From NCBI GenBank assembly GCA_023415495.1, contig JAEZKK010000006.1, positions 1 through 64,000 of the forward strand: DNA of 64,000 bases, written 5' to 3'. Shown piece after piece: positions 20,707 through 29,187 of the stretch. The stretch is from Bacteroidota bacterium. GTDB taxonomy: Bacteria; Bacteroidota; Bacteroidia; Bacteroidales; P3. The position numbers and the translations under genes are program-made. Every line of letters begins with the position of its first letter. The first letter of the stretch is position 1. The notes beneath the pieces were generated by a model. That model saw nothing but the letters and a program-made list of their open reading frames with translations, did not search any database and was not told where the DNA came from.

Positions 20707-20854
20707 TTAGCTCACTTAATAACTTAGTATACAAATAGATATAAATCACATTTTTAATCACTTCTAATCATTAGGTTTAATCGTTATCTTAACTCAAATA
20801 TAAATATTTTTTCTTTTATTAGAGTCTATTATAGTGATAATGAAAAAATATAAC

Positions 20855-20862
20855 TATATTTG
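20855..20862 (+). promoter_or_regulatory. -7 promoter element before the first choice-of-anchor-L gene
   Basis: TATATTTG within ATAACTATATTTGTAG lies 22 bases upstream of the start codon. The same sequence precedes the paralogue at 24618, so the promoter was duplicated with the gene. Confidence 0.65.
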
Positions 20863-20884
20863 TAGTCGTCAAATTATGAAATAA

Positions 20885-23155
20885 ATGAAGATAAGACTAT
20901 CATTTTTTATTTGGATTGTCCTTATTTCTCTCTGTGTTGAGGCACAAATTACTGTTACTCCACAAAATGGTCAAAACGTTAATACTGTTCTGCAAAATAT
21001 CTTTATTGGAGGAGGTGTTACTGTTTCTAATGTCCGATTTAATGGAGATTCAATAGTTAATTCAAATCAATTTGGCACCTTCTATAATGGCTCAATAGCA
21101 AATCCTTTACCTGCCGATACAGCATCTCCAAATATTGCATTAAGAAGTGGAATTGTTATGGTTACGGGTGATGTAATGGATGCAGCAGCTGGTTCAGGTA
21201 CAGCTAATAGCAAATCAAATCCCACAAGCAGTGACCAAAGTCAAGTCCTCCCTTTTATAAATGCATTAAATGATTTAGGGCTTGGAGGATTTGACAAACA
21301 TGATATAGCATATTTAAGCTTTGATTTTATTACAATAGGGAATGGAATTTCCTTTAAATACATATTTGCAAGCATGGAGTATCCAGACTTTGTATGTTCA
21401 AACTTTAACGATGCATTTGGATTCTTTATTGATGGACCATACGATCCTATAACTGGAGAGCGAGCAACTGATCAACCCTTGATTTATAATCTTGATTGGG
21501 AAAATATTGCTATTATTCCTGGCTCTAATCCAGAACAAATTGTATCTATTAATACAGTTAATGGAGGTTATGCTGCAGGTACTGCTTCTCCTTGTATTCT
21601 TACAAATACCCACCTTTTTAGAACAAATACGAGTAATAAGTCCAAAATGAATGGTTATACTATTGCTCTAAGGACTAAGTCAGTTCCAATCCTCCCTTGT
21701 TATAAGTATAAATTATTAATAGCAATCTGTGATGTTAGAGATTATATGTATAATTCAGCAGTTTATCTTGAAGGGAATTCGTTTATTGCTGATGAGTACA
21801 ATTTAGAAGTTGAAAACATAGGGCAAGTAGATGGAGATACATTAATCAAAGGTTGCTCTAAGGCAAGGGTAAATGTAACTCTAAATCGACCAAGTGAGCA
21901 AAGTGATTCAGAATATTTGCTTACAATTGTTTCGGATATGGTAGAGGGAATTGATTATACAATGCCAGGAAATTCAGTTGCTATTCCAGTTGGAGATACA
22001 TCAACATTTATAGATATAATATTCCAAAATAATGCTTCTGATATTCCAGGAGAGATTAAGGAATTATTAATTATCACAGGAGGGATGGGAGATTTTGCCT
22101 GTATTCCAAGAGATACAACAAGGATATTTGTAAAAGTTCCCCAACCACTAACACATACAATTTCGAATGATACAATATTTTGTAGAAGTATGCTCCCTAA
22201 AAGATTTTATTTTGAAGCTTCAACTCAAGGAGAGGTTGGTAGTGTAGCATATACTTGGAGTGTAGGAGATTCAATAAATAGACCAAGCAATTCAAAGCTA
22301 ATTACTGATTCAATTACTATCTTTTTAAATATTGAAGACGGATGTGGTAGAGTGATTACTGATCAGATAATAGTAGGAATAAATGAAGGATTTGCAGATA
22401 TAAGTGCTGATAAGGATTATTTTTGCAAGGGAGATACAATTAATCTCACTTGCTCTGAATCTACTCTCTATTTCTGGTCTTCAGTTCCAGCCGACCTTAG
22501 TCTTAGCTCCCAAGTAAATATGCAAAACCCAAAGGTAACACCTCTCTTTACTACAAAATACATAGTTCAAACCCAAGATACAAATGGTTGTAGAGCTAAG
22601 GATTCTGTGGTTGTAAACGCAAAACCAATAATTGCCAAAATGAAACTCAACCCAACAAAGGTAGTTTTTTCAAATACAGAGGTAGAGTTTAGAGACTTAA
22701 CCACAGGTAGTATTTCTAGGATTTGGGATTTTGGAGATGGAAGTACAGAAACCAGTAAGTACGGAATACATGTATTTCCCGATTATTTGCAAAAGGAATA
22801 TGAAGTTATCTTGATTACTAAAAATGAAGTTTGTGTTGATACTGCTTATGGGAAAGTATTGGTTGTCCCTGATTTTGTAATATTCTTGCCAAATGCTTTT
22901 TTGCCTGAAACTATTGGAGCTAATTCAATATTTAAACCGTCTACCTCAGTTGAAATTGAATACACTTTAATGATTCTTGACCGTTGGGGAGGTAAGATAG
23001 CAACTATCGAAAGCCCTGGAGGCTGGAATGGTAAGTTAAAGAATGGGGATTATGCACCTGAGGGTGTTTATGTGTGGTTCTTAGTTTATAAGGATGGCAA
23101 TGGAGTTAGGCAAAAGCTCAATGGTAGTGTTAATCTAATAAAAGGCAAGAATTAG
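20885..23155 (+). CDS. Choice-of-anchor-L / PKD-domain surface protein with T9SS type B C terminus
   Basis: 756 aa. Signal peptide about 1-20 (ending CVEAQ). The choice-of-anchor-L domain spans about residues 20-290, with the hallmark FKYIFASMEYPDFVCSNFND followed by AFGFFIDGP. A middle Ig-like/adhesion region follows, then a PKD domain (SRIWDFGDGSTETSKYG, about 615-630). The C-terminal block (LMILDRWGGKI...GGWNGKLKNG...PEGVYVWFLVYKD) is the gliding-motility-associated CHU_C/T9SS type B sorting domain. It is probably exported by T9SS and held on the cell surface as an adhesin or sheath protein. A close paralogue lies at 24649. Confidence 0.9.
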   Translation: MKIRLSFFIWIVLISLCVEAQITVTPQNGQNVNTVLQNIFIGGGVTVSNVRFNGDSIVNSNQFGTFYNGSIANPLPADTASPNIALRSGIVMVTGDVMDAAAGSGTANSKSNPTSSDQSQVLPFINALNDLGLGGFDKHDIAYLSFDFITIGNGISFKYIFASMEYPDFVCSNFNDAFGFFIDGPYDPITGERATDQPLIYNLDWENIAIIPGSNPEQIVSINTVNGGYAAGTASPCILTNTHLFRTNTSNKSKMNGYTIALRTKSVPILPCYKYKLLIAICDVRDYMYNSAVYLEGNSFIADEYNLEVENIGQVDGDTLIKGCSKARVNVTLNRPSEQSDSEYLLTIVSDMVEGIDYTMPGNSVAIPVGDTSTFIDIIFQNNASDIPGEIKELLIITGGMGDFACIPRDTTRIFVKVPQPLTHTISNDTIFCRSMLPKRFYFEASTQGEVGSVAYTWSVGDSINRPSNSKLITDSITIFLNIEDGCGRVITDQIIVGINEGFADISADKDYFCKGDTINLTCSESTLYFWSSVPADLSLSSQVNMQNPKVTPLFTTKYIVQTQDTNGCRAKDSVVVNAKPIIAKMKLNPTKVVFSNTEVEFRDLTTGSISRIWDFGDGSTETSKYGIHVFPDYLQKEYEVILITKNEVCVDTAYGKVLVVPDFVIFLPNAFLPETIGANSIFKPSTSVEIEYTLMILDRWGGKIATIESPGGWNGKLKNGDYAPEGVYVWFLVYKDGNGVRQKLNGSVNLIKGKN

Positions 23156-23174
23156 TTTTTATAATACTCGATTC

Positions 23175-23762
23175 TTATTTTGTAAATTCAAAGGTAGATA
23201 TTAGATGGTTGAGGTCTGTGTTTAATCTTTCTATTATTGGCATTAGGGAATCGTTATTTACCTTGAAATCGAAGTAAATAGCTCCTCTTACGAAATGATT
23301 ATTGCTATCAGTCAGGTAGAATTGATAAGGTGAGGCTACTTCCTTTCCTTTGATTTCAAAAGCATAACCATATACTTTCTTGTCGTCATCTCTATACTCA
23401 CTTTCAATTATTCCTGATGAGAGTTTTTGATGTTCTTTTAGAAATGTATAGCTATCATTTACTAATTTATCCAATCTAATATCTCCCTTAATATCTTTAT
23501 AGCTTAGATAAAGCATACATCCAAATTCAGGGAAATTAATATTCAACCAATGTTTTGTCAAAGGATTATTCTCTACCTTTTCAATTTTTCCGTAATCGGG
23601 ATATTCAAATTTATAAGGAAGAGAATTATCATTATGTAAAATATACTGCGGTTGAGACACATCAAGCCTAAGATATGTCTTTGGTTTGGGAGTATAGTCT
23701 TCTTTCTGGAAACAGCTTGTAAGAGTAAAAATTAATATGATTAATAAACTGATTTTATTCAT
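23175..23762 (-). CDS. gldD: Gliding motility lipoprotein GldD
   Basis: 195 aa lipoprotein with a signal ending in the lipobox LTSC (Cys17). The mature start (YTPKPKTYLRLDV) and the following FEYPDYGKIEKV resemble GldD proteins, which are needed for gliding and for T9SS-dependent secretion in Flavobacterium. It probably sits on the inner or outer membrane facing the periplasm. It overlaps the upstream gldE-like gene by 8 bases, the usual gldE-gldD order. Its C terminus converges on the preceding T9SS type B gene. Confidence 0.88.
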   Translation of the reverse strand: MNKISLLIILIFTLTSCFQKEDYTPKPKTYLRLDVSQPQYILHNDNSLPYKFEYPDYGKIEKVENNPLTKHWLNINFPEFGCMLYLSYKDIKGDIRLDKLVNDSYTFLKEHQKLSSGIIESEYRDDDKKVYGYAFEIKGKEVASPYQFYLTDSNNHFVRGAIYFDFKVNNDSLMPIIERLNTDLNHLISTFEFTK

Positions 23763-24537
23763 TTATCCTAAGTTTGATTTTTTCAATTTTCCTATTGTCT
23801 GCCTTTTCTATCTGAAAGCTATATTTGTCGAAGTTTATAATTTCTCCCCTTAAGGGCAAATGTCCTGCAATCTCTATCATCATTCCAGCAAGAGTATCTG
23901 CATCACCCTTTACATCCTCAAACACCTCATCGTCATTAAGCCCAATTACCTTGCAGAAATCATTAATAGAAATCTTACCAATAAACATATATGTATTTGT
24001 ATCTATCTTTGAAAATAATGAAGGTTGAAGAGAGTCAAATTCGTCATTTATCTCTCCAACAATTTCTTCTAAAATATCTTCAAGACTTACAATCCCAACC
24101 ACTGAGCCAAACTCATCTACAACAATAGCTTGATGACGTTTTGTGTCTTGAAATTCTTTTAAAAGGTCGGCAATATTTTTGCTTTCAGGCACAAAAAAAG
24201 CCTCTCTAATCACTTCGACCCAATTAAAATCATCATTATTCATGTGTTTAAACAAGTCTTTTACATATAAAACTCCCTTGATTTGATCAAGTTCATTCTC
24301 ATAAATAGGTATCCTTGAGAACCCACTTTTAGCAATTATATCAATAACCTCAGAGTATGGAGTAGAGATTTCTATTGCTAAAATATCTACTCTGGCTGTC
24401 ATGATTTCAGATACATCATGGTCTAAGCGAATAAGGCTATCAGTTTTTAACTTATGTGTTTTTGAATCATTTTCGTTTAAATGCTTTTCAAAAATATGCC
24501 TTGCTACTCTTAATAAAAACTTGTTTTTCCTCTTCAA
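23755..24537 (-). CDS. GldE-like CBS / CorC-HlyC domain protein lacking the membrane domain
   Basis: 260 aa. Two CBS domains (about residues 48-165, from VSEIMTARVDI to VVGIVSLEDILEEIVGE) are followed by a CorC_HlyC domain (about 180-258, with GDADTLAGMMIEIAGHLP). GldE proteins normally have an N-terminal four-TM DUF21 domain and about 430 residues. Here the protein starts right before the CBS pair and no hydrophobic segment is present. Neighbourhood (8-base overlap with gldD) supports a GldE-derived role; by domains alone it resembles cytosolic CorC. No frame encoding a DUF21 domain is seen upstream (24538-24648). Confidence 0.8.
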   Translation of the reverse strand: MKRKNKFLLRVARHIFEKHLNENDSKTHKLKTDSLIRLDHDVSEIMTARVDILAIEISTPYSEVIDIIAKSGFSRIPIYENELDQIKGVLYVKDLFKHMNNDDFNWVEVIREAFFVPESKNIADLLKEFQDTKRHQAIVVDEFGSVVGIVSLEDILEEIVGEINDEFDSLQPSLFSKIDTNTYMFIGKISINDFCKVIGLNDDEVFEDVKGDADTLAGMMIEIAGHLPLRGEIINFDKYSFQIEKADNRKIEKIKLRINE

Positions 24538-24557
24538 TTTACATGTGATTTACTTTG

Positions 24558-24565
24558 CAAAAATA
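24558..24565 (-). promoter_or_regulatory. Minus-strand -7 element before the gldE-like gene
   Basis: On the minus strand this reads TATTTTTG (TAnnTTTG), 20 bases before the ATG at 24537. It supports that ATG as the true start and argues against a lost upstream part being cotranscribed. Confidence 0.55.
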
Positions 24566-24617
24566 AACATTTTACTATTAATATGTGTCCATATTAATGA
24601 TTTTGAAAAAAAATAAC

Positions 24618-24625
24618 TATATTTG
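24618..24625 (+). promoter_or_regulatory. -7 promoter element before the second choice-of-anchor-L gene
   Basis: TATATTTG in ATAACTATATTTGTGG matches the element at 20855. An upstream in-frame start near 24625 would fall on this element, so the ATG at 24649 is preferred. Confidence 0.65.
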
Positions 24626-24648
24626 TGGCATTCTTACACGGTAATAAT

Positions 24649-26928
24649 ATGAAAAGAAAACTATTAATTTTTATTGGAATTGTCTTTATCTCTCTATATG
24701 TTGAAGCACAAATCACAGTTACTCCGCGTAACGGTCAAAATGTTCAAACGATTGTTGAGAATAATTTTCTAGGAGGAGGGGTTACTGTTTCTAACGTTAA
24801 ATTTAACGGAAGTACTATTGTTAACTCAAATCAGTTTGGAACTTTTTATAATGGTTCTTTGACCAATCCCCTACCTGCTGACACTGCTGCACCAAATGTT
24901 GCTTTAAGGAGTGGATTAGTTATGGTTACTGGTGATGTAATGGATGGAGGAGCCGGAACAAGCTCAGGAATTGTTAGCAGTGTATCAAGTCCTAATAGTA
25001 GTGATCAAACAAATATAATACCATTGATAAATGAATTAGCAGCTTTAGGGCTTGGATCTCAATCAAAAAATGATATTGCAGCTCTTAGTTTTGATTTTAT
25101 TTCTATTGGAGATGAAATATCATTTAGATATGTTTTTGCAAGTGAAGAATATCCACAATTTGTTTGTTCAAACTTCAATGATGCATTCGGGTTTTTTATT
25201 GATGGTCCTTATGACCCAGTTACAGGGAATTATGCAACAGACCAACCTGTTTCTTATAACTTAAGATGGAAAAATATTGCTATTATACCTGATTCTTATC
25301 CTGAGCAGGCAGTAACAATTAATACAGTTAATGGAGGTGTCCCAGCTGGTTCTGCTTCTCCATGTGTTCTTACAAATACTCAGTTTTTCAGAACAAATAC
25401 AAATAATAACTGTAAGATGAATGGTTATACCGTAGCCCTTAGCACCAAGGCAGTTTCTATTTTGCCTTGTTATAAATATAAATTATTAATAGCTATGTGT
25501 GATGTTGGGGATGCTTCCTATAATTCAACTGTATTTCTCGAAGGTAATTCGTTTAGAGCTGATGAATACACATTAAAGATTGATAATATGGGGCAAAGAG
25601 ATGGAGATACATTGATTAAGGGTTGCTCTAAGGCAAGGGTTAATGTTACATTAAATCGTCCAAGAGAGCAAGGAGATGCTGAGTATAACTTAACTATTCT
25701 TACTGATATGGTAGAGGGAGTTGATTATACATTGCCAGGACATTCTATTGCTATTCCAATTGGTGATACAACAACATTTGTAGATATATTATTCCAACAT
25801 AGTGCAACGGATATTCCAGGAGAAATTAAAGAATTTATGATAATCTCCGAAGAAACTGGTGCATCGGCTTGTGTCCCAAGAGATACAACAAGAATTTATA
25901 TTAAGGTTCCTCAACCTCTTACTCATACAATCTCCAATGATACTGTTTTCTGCAGAGATATGCTTCCTAAGAGATTTTATTTTGAAACCTCAACCTTAGG
26001 AGGTGTTGGAAACGTTACTTACACTTGGAGTAGTGGGGATTCATTAAACAAACCAAGAAATTCAAAACTTATTACGGATACTATTACCTTCTTTTTAAAT
26101 ATTGCTGATGAATGCGGTAGGGAGATTTTTGATCAAATTCAGGTTGGGGTTAATGAGGGTTTTGCAGATATTAGTGCTGATAAAGAGTTCTTATGCGAGG
26201 GAGATACTGTAAATCTAACCTGTTCTTCATCCTCTGATTATTCATGGACTGCAGTTCCGGCTGACCTTAGCTTGAGTGCTCAGGCAAATCAGCAAAATCC
26301 ATCTGTTACTCCATTATTTACTACAAAATATTTGGTTACAACTCAAGATGCTTATGGTTGTACTGCAAAGGATTCTGTAATTGTAAAAGTAATTCCACAA
26401 TTAGAGGCTAAGATGAATCTTAACCCAACAAAGGTTAGTTTCTCAGATACAGAGGTAGAGTTTAAAGATATTACCTCAGGTAGTATTTCAAGATTTTGGG
26501 ACTTTGGAGATGGTGGTACTGCAACCAGTAAGTATGGTACACATGTATTTCCTGGTTCAGAACAAATGGAGTATGAGGTTATGATGATAGCTGAAAACGA
26601 AGCCTGTGTTGATACTGCTTTTGGAAAGGTATTAGTTGTCCCTGATTTTGTAATCTTCCTTCCAAATACTTTTATCCCGGCTTCCTATGGTATAAATTCT
26701 ATCTTTAGACCATTCACTTCTATGGATATAGAATACACATTGACAATCTTAGACCGTTGGGGAGGACAGATAATTAGTATTGAAAACCCTGGAGGTTGGG
26801 ATGGTAAGCTTAAGAATGGAGATTATGCACCTGAGGGAGTTTATGTATGGTATTTAGTTTATAGGGACGGAGACGGAGTAAGGCAAAAGCTAAATGGAAC
26901 AGTTAATCTAATAAAAGGAAAAGAATAG
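24649..26928 (+). CDS. Choice-of-anchor-L / PKD-domain surface protein with T9SS type B C terminus (paralogue)
   Basis: 759 aa from the ATG chosen here, which starts a clean signal peptide (MKRKLLIFIGIVFISLYVEAQ). The layout matches the gene at 20885: choice-of-anchor-L domain (FRYVFASEEYPQFVCSNFND, AFGFFIDGP), Ig-like middle, PKD block (SRFWDFGDGGTATSKYG) and T9SS type B sorting domain (TILDRWGGQI...GGWDGKLKNGDYAPEGVYVW). The two proteins align along their full length with many identical blocks, so this is a recent tandem duplication with the gldE-like/gldD pair between the copies. Probably a surface adhesin. Which ligand each binds is unknown. Confidence 0.9.
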   Translation: MKRKLLIFIGIVFISLYVEAQITVTPRNGQNVQTIVENNFLGGGVTVSNVKFNGSTIVNSNQFGTFYNGSLTNPLPADTAAPNVALRSGLVMVTGDVMDGGAGTSSGIVSSVSSPNSSDQTNIIPLINELAALGLGSQSKNDIAALSFDFISIGDEISFRYVFASEEYPQFVCSNFNDAFGFFIDGPYDPVTGNYATDQPVSYNLRWKNIAIIPDSYPEQAVTINTVNGGVPAGSASPCVLTNTQFFRTNTNNNCKMNGYTVALSTKAVSILPCYKYKLLIAMCDVGDASYNSTVFLEGNSFRADEYTLKIDNMGQRDGDTLIKGCSKARVNVTLNRPREQGDAEYNLTILTDMVEGVDYTLPGHSIAIPIGDTTTFVDILFQHSATDIPGEIKEFMIISEETGASACVPRDTTRIYIKVPQPLTHTISNDTVFCRDMLPKRFYFETSTLGGVGNVTYTWSSGDSLNKPRNSKLITDTITFFLNIADECGREIFDQIQVGVNEGFADISADKEFLCEGDTVNLTCSSSSDYSWTAVPADLSLSAQANQQNPSVTPLFTTKYLVTTQDAYGCTAKDSVIVKVIPQLEAKMNLNPTKVSFSDTEVEFKDITSGSISRFWDFGDGGTATSKYGTHVFPGSEQMEYEVMMIAENEACVDTAFGKVLVVPDFVIFLPNTFIPASYGINSIFRPFTSMDIEYTLTILDRWGGQIISIENPGGWDGKLKNGDYAPEGVYVWYLVYRDGDGVRQKLNGTVNLIKGKE

Positions 26929-26947
26929 TTTTAATTGTGTATATATG

Positions 26948-26987
26948 AAAAAGTGCCGCAAATTAGTTTTGACGGCACTTTTTTTTG
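26948..26987. terminator. Terminator between convergent genes
   Basis: The stem AAAAAGTGCCG pairs with CGGCACTTTTT across a 14-base loop, and a T-run follows. It serves the plus-strand gene; the A-run on the left makes a bidirectional role for htpG possible. The stem shares AAAAAGTG with the 4161 palindromes but is not repeated. Confidence 0.8.
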
Positions 26988-27000
26988 TTTCTTATTTTTC

Positions 27001-28899
27001 TTATTTAATGATTCCTATAGAGCGTTTGATGAAATTACTAAGAGCCTCTCCCTTTAATAATCCTTGACTTAATAGAGCTAAGTCTTTTAATTGGGAAACA
27101 ACTTCTTTTTGTTTTTCTTCTTCCTTGGTATTTAATACCTCGCTCATAAGAGGATGGTTAGAGTTTACAACTAAATTATAATTCTCAGGCATATCGCCAT
27201 AGAAGGACATCATTCCACCTCCTCCCATTTCACTCATCTCCTTCATCCTTCTCATAAACTCGTTTTGAGTAATGGTAATAGGAGAGTCTGTTTCATTTAA
27301 TGATTCAATCTGCACTGTAAACTTGCTTGAATCAACTTCCTTCTCAATTATCTTCTTTAAGTCTTCAACTTCTTTTTCAGATAGCTTTGAAGGGATAACC
27401 TCATCCTTTGAAATTAAATTATCTATAATATCAGAATCTATTCTTGCAAACTTAACGTCCTTTAGTTTTTGTTCTAAAGTGTTTACAAAATGATTGTCAA
27501 GTATTCCGTCCATTAATAAAACATCATAGCCCTTGTCTTTTGCTGCTTGGATATAAGAGAATTGTTTGTCAACATCGTTTGAATACAGATATACAAGCTT
27601 TTTATCCTTATCCATTTGTAGAGGCTCTATCTTTTTCTTATAATCCACAAGGCTGAATTTGTCGTTTTCAATATTCTTTAATAGGAAAATCTTCTCAGCT
27701 CTTTCGTAAAATTTCTCATCAGAAAGCATTCCATATTGGATAAATACTTTTAAATCGTCCCACTTGCTTTCATAATCTTCTCTTTTGTTCTTGTATAATT
27801 CATCAAGCTTATCAGCTACCTTCTTAGTAATATGTGAGGAAATCTTTTTCACATTAGAATCGGATTGAAGGTAAGAACGTGAAACATTAAGTGGAATATC
27901 AGGAGAATCTAATACACCTCTAAGCAACATCATATAGTCTGGAACAACTCCCTCAACGCTATCGGTTACGAAAACTTGGTTAGAGTAAAGCTGTATTTTA
28001 TCTCTTGTTGGGTCAATATTCTTCTTAACCTTAGGGAAGTAAAGAATACCTGTTAGGTTGAAAGGATAATCCACATTTAAGTGAATATGGAATAAAGGGT
28101 CTTCGAAATTCATAGGGTATAGCTCTCTATAAAATTCTAAATAGTCCTCATCCTTAAGCTCTGTTGGCTTTTTCTTCCAAAGAGGTTGGGTATTATTGAT
28201 TATTCTTGGCTTAGTCTTTTGTTCTCTTTTTGGTTTGTCGTCCTTGTCCTTTTCCGTTTCAGATTCTTCCCAATAGGTCTCATCTCCAAAACGAATAGGG
28301 ATAGGCATAAACTTACAATATTTCTTTAGTAATTCTAATATTCTTCCTTCTTCCAAAAATTCCAAACTGTCTTCTGCAATATGCATAATGATTTCAGTAC
28401 CTCTATCTTCTTTTTCTGTATTTTCAAGAGTATATTCTGTATTTCCATCACACCACCATCTTACTGCTTGAGTATCTTTAAAGGATTTTGATTTGAATTC
28501 CACTTCCGAAGAAACCATAAATGAAGAGTAGAAGCCAAGCCCGAAATGTCCAATCAATTGATTCGCCTCAAGCTCGCTCTTGCCCTTGAATTTCTCCACA
28601 AATTCCTCAGCTCCAGAGAATGCAATCTGGTTAATATATTTCTCAACCTCTTGCTCATCCATACCAATACCTCTATCAATTACGCTAAGAGTCTTTTTGT
28701 CCTTATCAATCTTAATTTCAATTGTCAAATCTCCCAATTCGCCTTGGAATTGCCCCAAAGAAGCAAGAGTTTTTAGCTTTTGAGTTGCATCAACAGCGTT
28801 TGAAACAATCTCTCTAAGAAAGATTTCATGGTCAGAGTATAGAAACTTCTTGATTATCGGAAATATATTTTCCGCCTTTACATTAATATTACCTTTCAT
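27001..28899 (-). CDS. htpG: Molecular chaperone HtpG (Hsp90)
   Basis: 632 aa bacterial Hsp90, a cytosolic ATP-dependent chaperone dimer. The GHKL ATPase domain is at the N terminus: FLREIVSNAVDA (motif N), DRGIGMDEQEV, and GHFGLGFYSSFMV (lid and second glycine loop). The middle domain carries LYSNQVFVTD and LNVSRSYLQSD. The C-terminal dimerisation domain is shorter than in E. coli HtpG. It has its own unit. The 288 bases upstream hold the ATAATGCCATTAT palindrome array, and no clear TAnnTTTG element is seen between the array and the gene. Confidence 0.96.
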   Translation of the reverse strand: MKGNINVKAENIFPIIKKFLYSDHEIFLREIVSNAVDATQKLKTLASLGQFQGELGDLTIEIKIDKDKKTLSVIDRGIGMDEQEVEKYINQIAFSGAEEFVEKFKGKSELEANQLIGHFGLGFYSSFMVSSEVEFKSKSFKDTQAVRWWCDGNTEYTLENTEKEDRGTEIIMHIAEDSLEFLEEGRILELLKKYCKFMPIPIRFGDETYWEESETEKDKDDKPKREQKTKPRIINNTQPLWKKKPTELKDEDYLEFYRELYPMNFEDPLFHIHLNVDYPFNLTGILYFPKVKKNIDPTRDKIQLYSNQVFVTDSVEGVVPDYMMLLRGVLDSPDIPLNVSRSYLQSDSNVKKISSHITKKVADKLDELYKNKREDYESKWDDLKVFIQYGMLSDEKFYERAEKIFLLKNIENDKFSLVDYKKKIEPLQMDKDKKLVYLYSNDVDKQFSYIQAAKDKGYDVLLMDGILDNHFVNTLEQKLKDVKFARIDSDIIDNLISKDEVIPSKLSEKEVEDLKKIIEKEVDSSKFTVQIESLNETDSPITITQNEFMRRMKEMSEMGGGGMMSFYGDMPENYNLVVNSNHPLMSEVLNTKEEEKQKEVVSQLKDLALLSQGLLKGEALSNFIKRSIGIIK

Positions 28900-29022
28900 A
28901 TTTGCTTTAATTTATTTATATTTTCGTCTTATCAGAATAATATTGCAGTAAGGTTTAATCAAACTACATACCATAAGACCTAAAATGTCATTTTGTCATA
29001 AGCAAACCTTATTCCCTATCAT

Positions 29023-29166
29023 TAGAATCAAACTCTAAACTTTTCTTATTTGATTCTAATCTGATATAATGCCATTATTCTTGCAATATAATGCCATTAA
29101 ATGACCAGAATAATGGCATTATATGGTCGATATAATGGCATTATATTAAAATGCTTCTTGATTCTA
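29023..29166. repeat. TAGAATCAA / TTGATTCTA motifs flanking the palindrome array
   Basis: TAGAATCAA is at 29023, TTGATTCTA at 29050 and at 29158. A TTTTCTTATT stretch at 29041 has an inverted partner AATAAGAAAAGC at about 29176. The flanks therefore are partly inverted repeats around the array at 29064. Confidence 0.55.
29064..29146. repeat. Array of four palindromes, core ATATAATGGCATTATAT, 22-bp period
   Basis: Units start at 29064, 29086, 29108 and 29130, exactly 22 bp apart. The cores are ATATAATGCCATTAT on the left half and its complement form AATGGCATT on the right half, so the array is also symmetric as a whole. A CGACC spacer appears on the minus strand near 29126. A decayed array with the same core lies at 49991. 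Confidence 0.85.
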
Positions 29167-29187
29167 TTAGTTTGGAATAAGAAAAGC

